Positions 1 through 6,239 of a DNA stretch of 6,239 nt are shown here, one piece after another. Both the position numbers and the translations under genes were made by a program. The stretch covers positions 1 to 6,239 of the forward strand of contig JANXYA010000317.1 of the NCBI GenBank assembly GCA_025350345.1. Reading direction: 5' to 3'. The stretch comes from Gammaproteobacteria bacterium. Its GTDB lineage: Bacteria; Pseudomonadota; Gammaproteobacteria; Steroidobacterales; Steroidobacteraceae. The notes beneath the pieces were generated by a model, which worked only from the letters and a program-made list of their open reading frames with translations, was not told the origin of the DNA and made no database searches. Position 1 is the stretch's first letter. Each line of letters opens with the position of its first letter.

Positions 1-509
1 GCGCCCTCTTTCAGCACTTCGACGCGCTCGACCATGGAAATGGGTATCAGGCCCACGTCGGTGGCGTCGCTAGCCCCGACGAGGCCCAGCCGCCGTCCAT
101 CCACCAGGATCAGCGTGCGCTTGGCATTCAGTCCGCGCAGCTCGATGTTGGTCTCACCGAAGCCGCCGCCGTTGTTGGTCGCCGGATTGATCGCGGCACC
201 CGCGACGCTGGGGATGCGCGCCACCAAGTCGCCGACGTTGGCGATGCCCGATTGCTCGATCTCTTCGTGGGAAATCGTGACGACCGGATTCGCCGTCTCC
301 TTGTCGACGCGGCGAATGCGCGTGCCGGTGATGACGATTTCCGTCATCTCTTCGGGGGCTGCCGTGCTCGCGGCGGGCGCAGTCTGCGCTGAAGCGGGTG
401 CCGGTAGTGATGCACCGAAGGCCGCAGTGGCGCCAGACAGCAGCGCGTATTTGACGGCGGCACCGATGTTGCTTTCCGGCTCGTTGGCCGAGTGTTCAGA
501 CGGATGCAT
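1..509 (-). CDS. TonB-dependent receptor, N-terminal part (truncated by window edge)
   Basis: This is an outer-membrane active transporter powered by TonB/ExbBD; only the first 169 codons lie in the window. Translating the minus strand gives a hydrophilic start, then a hydrophobic stretch at about residues 16-36 and a likely cleavage after ASA near residue 41, so it should be exported by Sec. A TonB-box-like segment, MTEIVITGTRI, lies at 55-65. The plug follows: NPVVTISHEEIEQSGI (74-89), then IELRGLNAKRTLILVDGRR (122-140), the usual RGL...LVDGRR plug motif, then ISMVERVEVLKEG at the edge. The frame is open to position 1, so the rest of the plug and the whole barrel are missing. I chose ATG at 509 because GGGGAG lies 10 nt upstream; an in-frame ATG at 527 has no evident ribosome-binding site. 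The gene diverges from the amidase. The ligand cannot be told from this fragment. The family call is firm and the start is moderately sure. Confidence 0.93.
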   Translation of the reverse strand, partial: MHPSEHSANEPESNIGAAVKYALLSGATAAFGASLPAPASAQTAPAASTAAPEEMTEIVITGTRIRRVDKETANPVVTISHEEIEQSGIANVGDLVARIPSVAGAAINPATNNGGGFGETNIELRGLNAKRTLILVDGRRLGLVGASDATDVGLIPISMVERVEVLKEG

Positions 510-519
510 GGTTCTGAGG

Positions 520-525
520 CTCCCC
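520..525 (-). promoter_or_regulatory. Probable ribosome-binding site for the left TonB-dependent receptor
   Basis: On the minus strand this reads GGGGAG and lies 10 nt before the ATG at 509. The spacing is slightly long but acceptable. No purine-rich stretch precedes the alternative ATG at 527, so this site favours 509 as the start. Confidence 0.4.
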
Positions 526-546
526 ATTAGTAGTTCAGTTTCGAGC

Positions 547-564
547 GCTGCATATTGCTGCAGC
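547..564 (-). repeat. Short inverted repeat in the leader of the left receptor gene
   Basis: GCTGCA (547-552) and TGCAGC (559-564) are perfect 6-bp inverted arms around a 6-base loop. The repeat lies about 38 nt upstream of the receptor start, so the transcript could form a leader hairpin if transcription starts further upstream. No T-run follows. An element of this size can occur by chance in GC-rich DNA. Confidence 0.3.
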
Positions 565-666
565 TGGTTCAGGCAATGCCCAGACAATCGAAGAGATCAA
601 TACGGACATGTCCCTAGCTGCCCTGTGCGCGCAGCATAACGCTGTTCCGATGTGGAAGGATAGTCC

Positions 667-686
667 CTGTTGCTAATATACAACAG
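667..686. promoter_or_regulatory. Candidate operator: CTGTTG-N8-CAACAG inverted repeat
   Basis: Perfect 6-bp inverted arms, CTGTTG (667-672) and CAACAG (681-686), flank an AT-rich 8-base spacer (CTAATATA). The repeat lies in the divergent region, about 158 bp from the receptor start and 118-172 bp from the possible amidase starts. The size and symmetry suit a dimeric helix-turn-helix regulator that could control both genes. No regulator gene is in the window, and the site is inferred from symmetry and position alone. Confidence 0.35.
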
Positions 687-857
687 CCCAAAGATCACCA
701 CTCCCGCCGCCTTTGTTCAGATGGTCATTCGTTCCCCGAAGGCTTCGGCGTAAGTCTGCCGGGTCCACGTAGGTGCCAAGCGCAAGATCCCTGGACACGG
801 ATCATGCGCGCCGCTGGCGCCTGCGGGGTTGATGTTTGGTGGCGTAGACTTCCGGCC

Positions 858-2483
858 ATGAGATCCCGAGGTGGGCGGTGCTGTGGCGCGATAGCCGCCA
901 GCGGAGTGCTGTTCTTCAGCGCATTTTCCGGCGTGCCAACCCCATCTGCCGCGGCCGCGACCGTCGCGGCCTTCGATGTGGTTGGCAAGAGCGTCAAGGA
1001 ACTGGCCGACGCCCAGTCACGCGGGCGCGTGACTTCGCTCCAGCTCGTGGATGCCTACCTGGAGCGCATCGGCAGGCTGGATCGGACTGGGCCTGCCTTG
1101 CACAGCGTACTGGCGATCAACCCTAAAGCGCGTGCCCAGGCGCGTGCACTCGATCGCGAGCGCTCGGCCGGCCGGGTACGCGGTCCGCTGCACGGCATTC
1201 CCATACTGATCAAGGACAATATCGAGACGGCCGACCCGCTGCCGACCACGGCTGGATCGCTCGCGCTGGCCAACAACTATGCAGGTCGCGACGCGCCGCT
1301 GGTCGCGCGCCTCCGCGCGGCCGGTGCGGTGATCCTGGGCAAAGCGAATCTGTCCGAGTGGGCCAATATTCGTTCCTCCGTGTCCATCAGCGGATGGAGT
1401 GCAGTCGGCGGGCAAACGCGCAATCCCTACGCCCTGGATCGCAGTGCCTGCGGGTCGAGCTCAGGCAGCGCCGCGGCCGTTGCGGCCAGCCTGGCGGCGG
1501 CGGCAGTCGGCACTGAGACCGACGGTTCAATCACCTGTCCGGCGTCGCTGAACGGTGTGGTCGGCATCAAGCCGACGGTAGGGCTCGTGTCCCGCACCAA
1601 TGTCGTGCCGATTTCCCACAGCCAGGATACGCCCGGACCGATCACGCACACCGTCGCGGATGCGGCGCTGTTGCTCGGCATCATGGCCGGCACGGATCCG
1701 CTGGACCAGGCCACGCGCGACGCTGACGCGCATAAGGCAGACCTGGCTGATCTGGCTGTGAGGAAAGACTTGATCGGTGTGCGCGTCGGCGTGCTGAAGA
1801 TCAGTGGCGCGCCGACCGACGTCAAGGCCCTGTACGACTCCGCGGTCAAGCGCCTGGCCAGCGCCGGCGCGACGCTGGTCGATATCGAGCCGCCGGCCGG
1901 CGCCGACAACCTGGGGGACATGGAACTGACGGTGATGCTGACCGAGCTCAAGGCTGATCTGGACGCCTACCTGGCCACGACGCCGGCTGCCCAGACTACG
2001 CGCACCCTTGCCGATGTCATTGCCTTTGACCGGCAGCATGCCGCTGCGGAAATGCCCTTTTTCGGTCAGGACCTGTTTGAACGGGCGCAGGCGACCGGTG
2101 GGCTTCTGGATCCGCAGTACCTCAAGGCCCTGGCGGCCAGCCGGCTTGAAGCTGGCCGCGACGGACTGGACAAGATCTTCTCGGCACAGCAGCTGCAGGT
2201 CCTGATCGTTCCGACCATGGGTCCGGCCTTCCTGATCGATCCAATCAATGGCGATGCATTCAATTGGTCCGGACCCGGCAACCTGCCGGCGATTGCCGGC
2301 TATCCGCATCTCACGGTACCGATGGGTCTTGTCAAGGGACTGCCCGTGGGCCTATCCGTGATGGGTCCGGCCTGGTCTGATGGGGCTGTGCTGGCGCTGG
2401 GCGGGCTCATCGAGCGCCTGCTCGGTCGCTTGCCCCCGCCGACCTACGCGCACACTCTGTTGCCTCTGGACAGTCCGCGCTAA
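858..2483 (+). CDS. Exported amidase-signature enzyme, peptide amidase-like
   Basis: This enzyme hydrolyses an amide bond; the closest family I recognise is the C-terminal peptide amidase (Pam) of Stenotrophomonas, which removes the amide from the C-terminus of peptides. Numbered from ATG 858 (541 aa), the Ser-cisSer-Lys triad is complete: Lys119 in GIPILIKDNIET, Ser200 in CGSSSGSAAA and nucleophile Ser224 in GTETDGSITCPAS. The 24-residue serine spacing matches the family. Pam-like stretches include NLSEWANIRSSVSISGWSA, GGQTRNPY, GVVGIKPTVGLVSR, ISHSQDTPGPI and, near the end, AGYPHLTVPMGLVKGLPVGL. The N-terminus MRSRGGRCCGAIAASGVLFF followed by a small-residue region ending in SAAAA is a Sec-type signal peptide, so it probably acts in the periplasm or outside the cell. 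An ATG at 804 is in frame and would add 18 residues before that signal; neither start has a strong ribosome-binding site. It diverges from the left receptor and converges on the right one. The family is sure; the peptide-amide substrate is inferred. Confidence 0.93.
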   Translation: MRSRGGRCCGAIAASGVLFFSAFSGVPTPSAAAATVAAFDVVGKSVKELADAQSRGRVTSLQLVDAYLERIGRLDRTGPALHSVLAINPKARAQARALDRERSAGRVRGPLHGIPILIKDNIETADPLPTTAGSLALANNYAGRDAPLVARLRAAGAVILGKANLSEWANIRSSVSISGWSAVGGQTRNPYALDRSACGSSSGSAAAVAASLAAAAVGTETDGSITCPASLNGVVGIKPTVGLVSRTNVVPISHSQDTPGPITHTVADAALLLGIMAGTDPLDQATRDADAHKADLADLAVRKDLIGVRVGVLKISGAPTDVKALYDSAVKRLASAGATLVDIEPPAGADNLGDMELTVMLTELKADLDAYLATTPAAQTTRTLADVIAFDRQHAAAEMPFFGQDLFERAQATGGLLDPQYLKALAASRLEAGRDGLDKIFSAQQLQVLIVPTMGPAFLIDPINGDAFNWSGPGNLPAIAGYPHLTVPMGLVKGLPVGLSVMGPAWSDGAVLALGGLIERLLGRLPPPTYAHTLLPLDSPR

Positions 2484-2673
2484 AGCCGCCCACGCAGCAG
2501 GTGCGCGGCACGTTGCCGAGCTACGCTACTGCGCGCGCACTATCAGGAGAGCCGGTGGTGCCGGCGTGATCGCATCGGCCGCGAGAGCTGTCGGCGAGCG
2601 GCCGGTTCGGACCAGAAGAAATGGGGGTGCAGAGCCACCCCTTTCCAGCTGATCCGCCCGGGCGATATTTCGC
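2484..2673. other. Convergent intergenic region
   Basis: No gene is supported here. Besides the candidate terminator there are two small GC-rich hairpins: GCCGG/CCGGC at 2551-2565, and GGCGA/TCGCC at 2661-2674, the latter touching the receptor stop codon. Neither is followed by a T-run. Confidence 0.5.
2623..2645. terminator. Candidate bidirectional terminator between convergent genes
   Basis: GGGGTG (2624-2629) and CACCCC (2636-2641) form a 6-bp stem with a 6-base loop. On the plus strand it is followed by TTTCC; on the minus strand it is followed by ATTTCTTCT. The hairpin lies about 140 nt after the amidase stop and about 33 nt after the right receptor's stop, so it could end both transcripts. 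The T tracts are short and interrupted, so strength is uncertain; it fits the receptor better. Confidence 0.45.
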
Positions 2674-5463
2674 CTACTTAAATTTGTAGTTGATCTCCAT
2701 ACGATACGCGCGGCCGTAGATGTCGTAATTGAAAATGTCGTACGGCTGGGACGTGGTTCCCGGGTAGCTGCGATCGATCGGAGGCGTGGTGTCACCCAGG
2801 TTGATCACATTTGCCGTGAGCTGCAGCTGCCGCGACCACTGGTAGCTCACGCTGAGGTTGGTCACGATCCAGGCCGGCAGATTGGTCGCGCCCGGAGTCC
2901 CGTAGCCATTCACGGTGGAGATGTAGTTGGGCGAGCGGCCGTGTGCATCGACATAGACCGTGCTGCTCCAGTCGCCAGAGTTCCAGGTCACGGACAGGTC
3001 AATCTTGGACTTGAAATCTGTGCTCCAGGTCGGATCGCTCAACGCATCGCGGGGCGGATCTCCAGGGAATAACTGGTTCGTATGCTTGAGCATGTCGTTC
3101 CAGTTCATGTCAAAAATCAGATGCCCCGCGCCGCCCGCGGCGAGGTCGTAGCGGACGTTGGCGACAATGGTATTGACCGTCTCGTTCGCTACGTTGATCT
3201 TTGGAATGTCGATGCTCAGAATGAAACCCATTGCATCCCGATGCACTTGCGACAACGCCGCCACGCACGTGGGGGAGGTGATGTTCAGTATGCCCTGCCG
3301 GCACTGGTTCTCAGTGATCAGCAGCTTGTTGCTGTCCTGCTCGAGGACCTCGTCACTGATGCTCCAGTGCAGATAGTCCAGGCTCAGGGACAGCGCTTTC
3401 ACGGGCGCCCACACCAGGCCGACGTTCCAGACCTTGGCGTTGATGGGCTTGAGTGCAGGATTTCCCTCGGTCGTGCCGAAGACCGAAGCGGGATTCTGCT
3501 GGCAAGCGCCGAGTGGCTGGTTGTGCAGCTGGCACCAGTAGTAGTCGGTGACCGACTGGAAAAAGCCGCTCTGGCCCTGGAACTCGTCCGAGAGCGTCGG
3601 CACCTTGAAGGCCGTCCCGTAGCGGCCGCGCAGCAGCAGCGTGGGGACCGGACGGAACTCCAGGCCGAGATTGTAGGTGCTCTTGCTCACCGTGTTGCCG
3701 GCCACACTGTAGGCGTCGTAGCGGCCCGATCCGGTCACCGTGAGCACCTTCGCCACCGGCAGGCGCAGTTCCGAGGTCAACGCGTAGCGGGAGCGATGAC
3801 CATTGCCTGCTACGGCGGTGTAGCCCCAGGTGCCGCCGTTCAGGAAGCGCGGGTCCGGATCATAGTTCCAACCCTCATCGCCACCCTCGGCCACCAGCGC
3901 GATGCCCGCATTGCCTCCCGGCAGCTTGAACAGCTGGGAGTTGGTGAGCTGCCCGCGCAACATGTTGTCCTCGGTGCCCGAGAATGAAGTGGCCATGCCG
4001 CTGATGCTCGCGTATTGCGCGGGAGTGAGCGGGGTGTAGAAGCGGGCGTAGTCCGGCATGAAGGTCGGAATACCGTTCCCATACGGATCCGGCCCAAGGT
4101 TGGGTCCGAGTACGGAGGCAAAGTAGGCCTCCACTGGGGCGGTAAAGAGCACCTGCGTACCCTCATTCAGCCTCTGCTGCGTGTGGGTAAAGCCCAGGTC
4201 GTAGGTCCAGTGCCCCCAGGGGAGATCACCCTGGATTCCCAGCGTGGCGCGGAGCGCATTCGTCGTGTCCGGGTTGATCGTGTTGTTGAGGCCACCAATT
4301 TCCTCCGGCGAAAAGATGTGCTGCAGCCCCACGTAGTCATCAATGTGGGGGTCGTAGATCACGCCGAAGGGGTAGGCAAACTGCGTCGACCAGAATCGCG
4401 TACCGGTGCTGAAGCGCGTGAGCTCGTGGCTGTAGAGCACGTCGCCGTACGCCTGCATGGAGCCGGTTACATCCGCTTTGGCGTGCAGGTAGAGCTGTGT
4501 GCTCTCCTGCCCGTTGTTGAGCGTGTTGTTCGCGTCCTTGAAGGTGCCGCAGTAATGGCCAGGATTTACGCCATCGGGGGCGCGGTGGGCTCGTCCCTGC
4601 AGGCCGGTCGTATCACCGAACTGGGAGTCGACATTGAGGCAGTTGTTCGGATCCGAAAAGTAGTAAGTGCCGGAGAAAGGGGAGTACACCAGCCAGTCGC
4701 GCTCGGCGACCGCGGGCCCCGTGCCGTTACTGAAGGTCTGGCTGGTCATCTGGCGCTGGAAGGCCCAGATCGGGTCGGTGTTCTGGTATTGCGCCCCCGC
4801 CAGCACCGTAAAGCGGCCGAACTCGAAGCTATCCGCCAGCGAGATGCGCCGATCGGTCCCGCCGCCGTCCTGGTAGCCGCTCAGCCGCACATCCATGACG
4901 GGGGCATCGAGGCGTTTCTTGAGCACGACGTTGATCACGCCGGCGATGGCGTCCGAACCGTAGAGCGAAGATTGGCCGCCGGGCAGAATATCAATGTGAT
5001 CAACCATCTCCTCAGGGATGCCGCTGATGTTGGTGATCGTATCGGTGCCGTTATACAGCGCCGGATAATCAGACATGGGGCGCCCGTCGATGAGGTACTT
5101 GACGTAGCTGGGTGAGAGGCCGAACAGGCTCAGTGTCTGCGCACCGGGCGTAAAGCCATTGACAAACTGTGACCCTTGCACGCTGCCATTCGAGAATGAG
5201 GCCTGCTGCAAGGCATCCGCCACGGTGGCAAAGCCCTTGGTCCTGAGGTCCTCGGCCGTGATGGTCGAGGTGGGAACCGCGGTCTCTTCCTTGGGTCGCG
5301 GAATGAGCGAGCCGGTGATGAGGACCTCCTCGAGTTTCTCCTCTTTTGCGCCCGCGGCCCGCTGGCCGGACTGGTTTTCATCCGCGGCCTGCAGCGTGGC
5401 TGCGGCGAGCAGCGAAGCCACCGACACTGCTGCGAAACGCCCCGCCCAATCCCTACGAGTCAT
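2674..5463 (-). CDS. TonB-dependent outer-membrane receptor, complete
   Basis: This is a full-length TBDR of 929 residues that should import a ligand through the outer membrane with TonB energy. From the ATG at 5463: a signal peptide with basic n-region MRMTRRDWAGRF, hydrophobic AAVSVASLLAAATLQA and likely cleavage near residue 26; a TonB-box-like LEEVLITGS at 44-52; a plug at about 59-183 ending in LPGGQSSLYGSDAIAGVINVVLKKR; then a beta-barrel. Barrel hallmarks are RGRYGTAFKVPTLSDEF (612-628), GNPALKP (667-673) and a final YDIYGRAYRMEINYKF. Six cysteines fall in three local pairs (275/305, 644/654, 721/733), consistent with disulfides in surface loops. The usual plug motif RGL...NGRR is altered to LFGLSPSYVKYLIDGRPM, and the protein ends in Lys after the usual terminal aromatic. 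GGAG lies 9 nt before ATG 5463 but only 3 nt before ATG 5469, so I prefer 5463; an ATG at 5514 overlaps a palindrome and has no clear ribosome-binding site. The ligand is unknown. Confidence 0.95.
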   Translation of the reverse strand: MTRRDWAGRFAAVSVASLLAAATLQAADENQSGQRAAGAKEEKLEEVLITGSLIPRPKEETAVPTSTITAEDLRTKGFATVADALQQASFSNGSVQGSQFVNGFTPGAQTLSLFGLSPSYVKYLIDGRPMSDYPALYNGTDTITNISGIPEEMVDHIDILPGGQSSLYGSDAIAGVINVVLKKRLDAPVMDVRLSGYQDGGGTDRRISLADSFEFGRFTVLAGAQYQNTDPIWAFQRQMTSQTFSNGTGPAVAERDWLVYSPFSGTYYFSDPNNCLNVDSQFGDTTGLQGRAHRAPDGVNPGHYCGTFKDANNTLNNGQESTQLYLHAKADVTGSMQAYGDVLYSHELTRFSTGTRFWSTQFAYPFGVIYDPHIDDYVGLQHIFSPEEIGGLNNTINPDTTNALRATLGIQGDLPWGHWTYDLGFTHTQQRLNEGTQVLFTAPVEAYFASVLGPNLGPDPYGNGIPTFMPDYARFYTPLTPAQYASISGMATSFSGTEDNMLRGQLTNSQLFKLPGGNAGIALVAEGGDEGWNYDPDPRFLNGGTWGYTAVAGNGHRSRYALTSELRLPVAKVLTVTGSGRYDAYSVAGNTVSKSTYNLGLEFRPVPTLLLRGRYGTAFKVPTLSDEFQGQSGFFQSVTDYYWCQLHNQPLGACQQNPASVFGTTEGNPALKPINAKVWNVGLVWAPVKALSLSLDYLHWSISDEVLEQDSNKLLITENQCRQGILNITSPTCVAALSQVHRDAMGFILSIDIPKINVANETVNTIVANVRYDLAAGGAGHLIFDMNWNDMLKHTNQLFPGDPPRDALSDPTWSTDFKSKIDLSVTWNSGDWSSTVYVDAHGRSPNYISTVNGYGTPGATNLPAWIVTNLSVSYQWSRQLQLTANVINLGDTTPPIDRSYPGTTSQPYDIFNYDIYGRAYRMEINYKFK

Positions 5464-5472
5464 CCTCATAAA

Positions 5473-5480
5473 CTCCCCCC
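5473..5480 (-). promoter_or_regulatory. Ribosome-binding site of the right TonB-dependent receptor
   Basis: The minus strand reads GGGGGGAG here. Its GGAG is 9 nt before the ATG at 5463 and 3 nt before the ATG at 5469. This strong site rules against the longer reading from 5514 and favours 5463. Confidence 0.65.
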
Positions 5481-5506
5481 AATTCAGATATCCCGGTATT
5501 GATCGT

Positions 5507-5521
5507 TGGCGCATTGCGCCA
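5507..5521. promoter_or_regulatory. Perfect 15-bp palindrome in the receptor leader (candidate operator)
   Basis: TGGCGCA (5507-5513) and TGCGCCA (5515-5521) are perfect 7-bp inverted arms around a single central base. The element lies 44 bp before the receptor start and just downstream of the predicted -10 box, close to the expected transcription start. A repressor bound there would block initiation; a hairpin in the leader RNA would have almost no loop, so DNA binding is the better reading. The regulator is not in the window. Confidence 0.45.
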
Positions 5522-5532
5522 CATTTTCGGCG

Positions 5533-5562
5533 ATAATACGGCCGGTCCGGCGGATTTGTACA
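5533..5562 (-). promoter_or_regulatory. Candidate sigma70-type promoter for the right TonB-dependent receptor
   Basis: On the minus strand TATTAT (5538-5533, five of six matches to TATAAT) lies 18 bp downstream of TGTACA (5562-5557, four of six matches to TTGACA). Transcription would start near 5526, giving a leader of about 60 nt. The -10 is one of few AT-rich hexamers in the gap. The spacer contains a small palindrome, GCCGG-T-CCGGC (5541-5551). Confidence 0.4.
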
Positions 5563-5604
5563 GGCAGCGTTGCGTGGGCGTGCCGCGCATCGCCAGGCGG
5601 CCTG

Positions 5605-6239
5605 CTATTCCTCCCAGGCAAAGCGCCAGATCGCAATTGCGCCGAACAGCACCGCAGCGCCCAGCATCAGCGCAATCGGCGCGTAGGCAGCCGCAACGCC
5701 CTGGCCGCGCCAGGTCACGGCATCGAGCCCGTCCACTGCCCAGCGCGTGGGCGCAAATTGCGTGAGCTGCTGCATCCACTCCGGAAACACGAACGAGGGC
5801 ACCCAGGCGCCACCCAGCATCACCAGCAGCAAGGTGGCGACGATCGCCAGGCCGCGCGTGGCCTCAGGCGTCCGGCCGAGCGCTGCGATCAGCAGGCCGA
5901 AGCTGGCAGTCATGAGCGCAAAGGCGACACTTACGCCAATGAAGCCAGGCACGCTGCCCTCGACGCGCACATTGAACACCAGCATCGCAAAACCGTAGAT
6001 GACCGCCAGCAGCACGAGCGCAGTCAGCGCGCAGCTGGCGATGCGGCTGCCGAGCAAGGTCGCCTTGCTCAGCGGTGCCGCACGCAATCTCTGCCACAGC
6101 CCGAGGCGGCGCATCGCCAGGAGCCCGATGCCGATGTCGATGCCCATGAACAGTACGAACTGCACGCTCATGCCCGCGAAGGAATGCGCGTAGCCGTTGT
6201 AGCGCGGCCCGGAGCTCAAGGGCACGCTGCCGAGCTCGA
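5605..6239 (-). CDS. ABC-2 type transporter permease, C-terminal part (truncated by window edge)
   Basis: This is a membrane subunit of an ABC-2 family transporter, which usually works as an exporter with a separate ATPase. The frame is open to the right edge and 211 complete codons are visible; the GTG at 6225 is probably internal, because the conserved core starts directly after it and the usual N-terminal membrane segment and large periplasmic domain are absent. Counting from that GTG, five hydrophobic segments are visible at about 20-38, 62-87, 95-117, 125-147 and 182-202. Family hallmarks are YAHSFAGMSVQFVLFMGIDI, the cytoplasmic-loop LWQRLRAAPLSKATLLGSRI and GGAWVPSFVFPEWMQQLTQF followed by P-x-x-WAVDGLDAVTWRG. 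It ends with RFAWEE and a TAG stop. It lies upstream of the right receptor on the same strand with a gap of 141 bp, so co-transcription is possible but not shown. A partner ATPase would be expected further upstream, outside the window. The substrate is unknown. Confidence 0.9.
   Translation of the reverse strand, partial: ELGSVPLSSGPRYNGYAHSFAGMSVQFVLFMGIDIGIGLLAMRRLGLWQRLRAAPLSKATLLGSRIASCALTALVLLAVIYGFAMLVFNVRVEGSVPGFIGVSVAFALMTASFGLLIAALGRTPEATRGLAIVATLLLVMLGGAWVPSFVFPEWMQQLTQFAPTRWAVDGLDAVTWRGQGVAAAYAPIALMLGAAVLFGAIAIWRFAWEE

Larger units (their letters stand above)
510..857. other. Divergent intergenic region between receptor and amidase
   Basis: This stretch of about 350 bases separates the minus-strand receptor from the plus-strand amidase and must hold both promoters unless the amidase starts at 804. 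Most is GC-rich, but about 670-684 is locally AT-rich (CTAATATACA) and is the best place for promoter melting. I could not find a convincing -35/-10 pair for either gene. The stretch contains two short inverted repeats (547-564 and 667-686). Open frames here, such as one at 725-997 on the minus strand, have no recognisable protein and no supporting ribosome-binding site. Confidence 0.6.

Noticed and set aside
34..639. Plus-strand open frame of 201 codons at the left end
   Set aside because: It is antisense to the receptor plug, whose motifs (TonB box, RGL, LVDGRR) are plain on the minus strand.
1427..2309. Minus-strand open frames of 174 and 260 codons inside the amidase
   Set aside because: They are antisense to a clear amidase, have low-complexity or basic compositions, no family motif and no ribosome-binding site.
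858..2483. GatA (subunit of glutamyl-tRNA amidotransferase) as the identity of the amidase
   Set aside because: It has a signal peptide, has no GatB/GatC neighbours, and its nucleophile region GTETDGSITCPA matches the peptide amidase type rather than the usual GTDTGGSIRQPA of GatA.
3082..5115. Long open frames on the plus strand (3082-3987 and 4015-5115) antisense to the right receptor
   Set aside because: Both lie wholly inside a well-supported receptor gene. Their translations are rich in Arg, Val, Gly and His with no recognisable domain, as expected for the antisense frame of GC-rich coding DNA.
5453..5779. Minus-strand frame spanning the gap between the ABC permease and the receptor
   Set aside because: It overlaps the permease C-terminus out of frame and the receptor start. 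Its Arg/Cys/Ala-rich sequence resembles no protein family and it has no good ribosome-binding site.
5605..6225. A complete 206-residue permease starting at GTG 6225
   Set aside because: The frame continues open to the window edge, and ABC-2 permeases normally have an additional membrane segment and periplasmic domain before the conserved YAHSFAGM region. It is better read as a truncated gene.
1..6239. Mobile element, phage, CRISPR or RNA gene
   Set aside because: I saw no transposase, integrase or terminal repeats, no regularly spaced direct repeats, and no tRNA- or rRNA-like sequence on either strand.

Overview
The window is about 6.2 kb of GC-rich DNA. It appears to come from a Gram-negative bacterium with an outer membrane, because it encodes two TonB-dependent receptors (TBDRs) with signal peptides. 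GC-rich codon use, TBDRs of this style and an amidase that resembles the Stenotrophomonas peptide amidase point to a gammaproteobacterium of the Xanthomonadales/Nevskiales/Steroidobacter kind. This placement is an inference from family resemblance, not a measured phylogeny.

Layout, left to right. (1) Positions 1-509, minus strand: the N-terminal 169 codons of a TBDR (signal peptide, TonB box, plug start), cut by the left edge. (2) Positions 510-857: a divergent intergenic region with a 6-bp inverted repeat in an AT-rich patch (667-686) and a leader hairpin (547-564). (3) Positions 858-2483, plus strand: an exported amidase-signature enzyme with a complete Lys/Ser/Ser triad, closely resembling C-terminal peptide amidases. 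(4) Positions 2484-2673: a convergent intergenic region with a hairpin that could terminate both neighbours. (5) Positions 2674-5463, minus strand: a complete TBDR of 929 residues. (6) Positions 5464-5604: its leader and likely promoter, including a perfect 15-bp palindrome. (7) Positions 5605-6239, minus strand: the C-terminal part of an ABC-2 type transporter permease, cut by the right edge.

How the parts may fit together: a secreted, probably periplasmic, peptide amidase lies between two outer-membrane TBDRs. TBDRs import scarce ligands such as siderophores, cobalamin, glycans or peptides, so one reading is uptake and periplasmic trimming of amidated peptides or related amides. Adjacency is the only evidence, and the amidase is on the opposite strand from both receptors. 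The ABC permease is upstream of the second receptor on the same strand, but a 141-bp gap with promoter-like elements suggests separate transcription. I see no RNA genes, CRISPR array, insertion sequence or phage gene, and no clear sign of a wholly new system. The most checkable unusual features are the palindromes in the two regulatory regions and the departure of the second receptor's plug from the usual motif.
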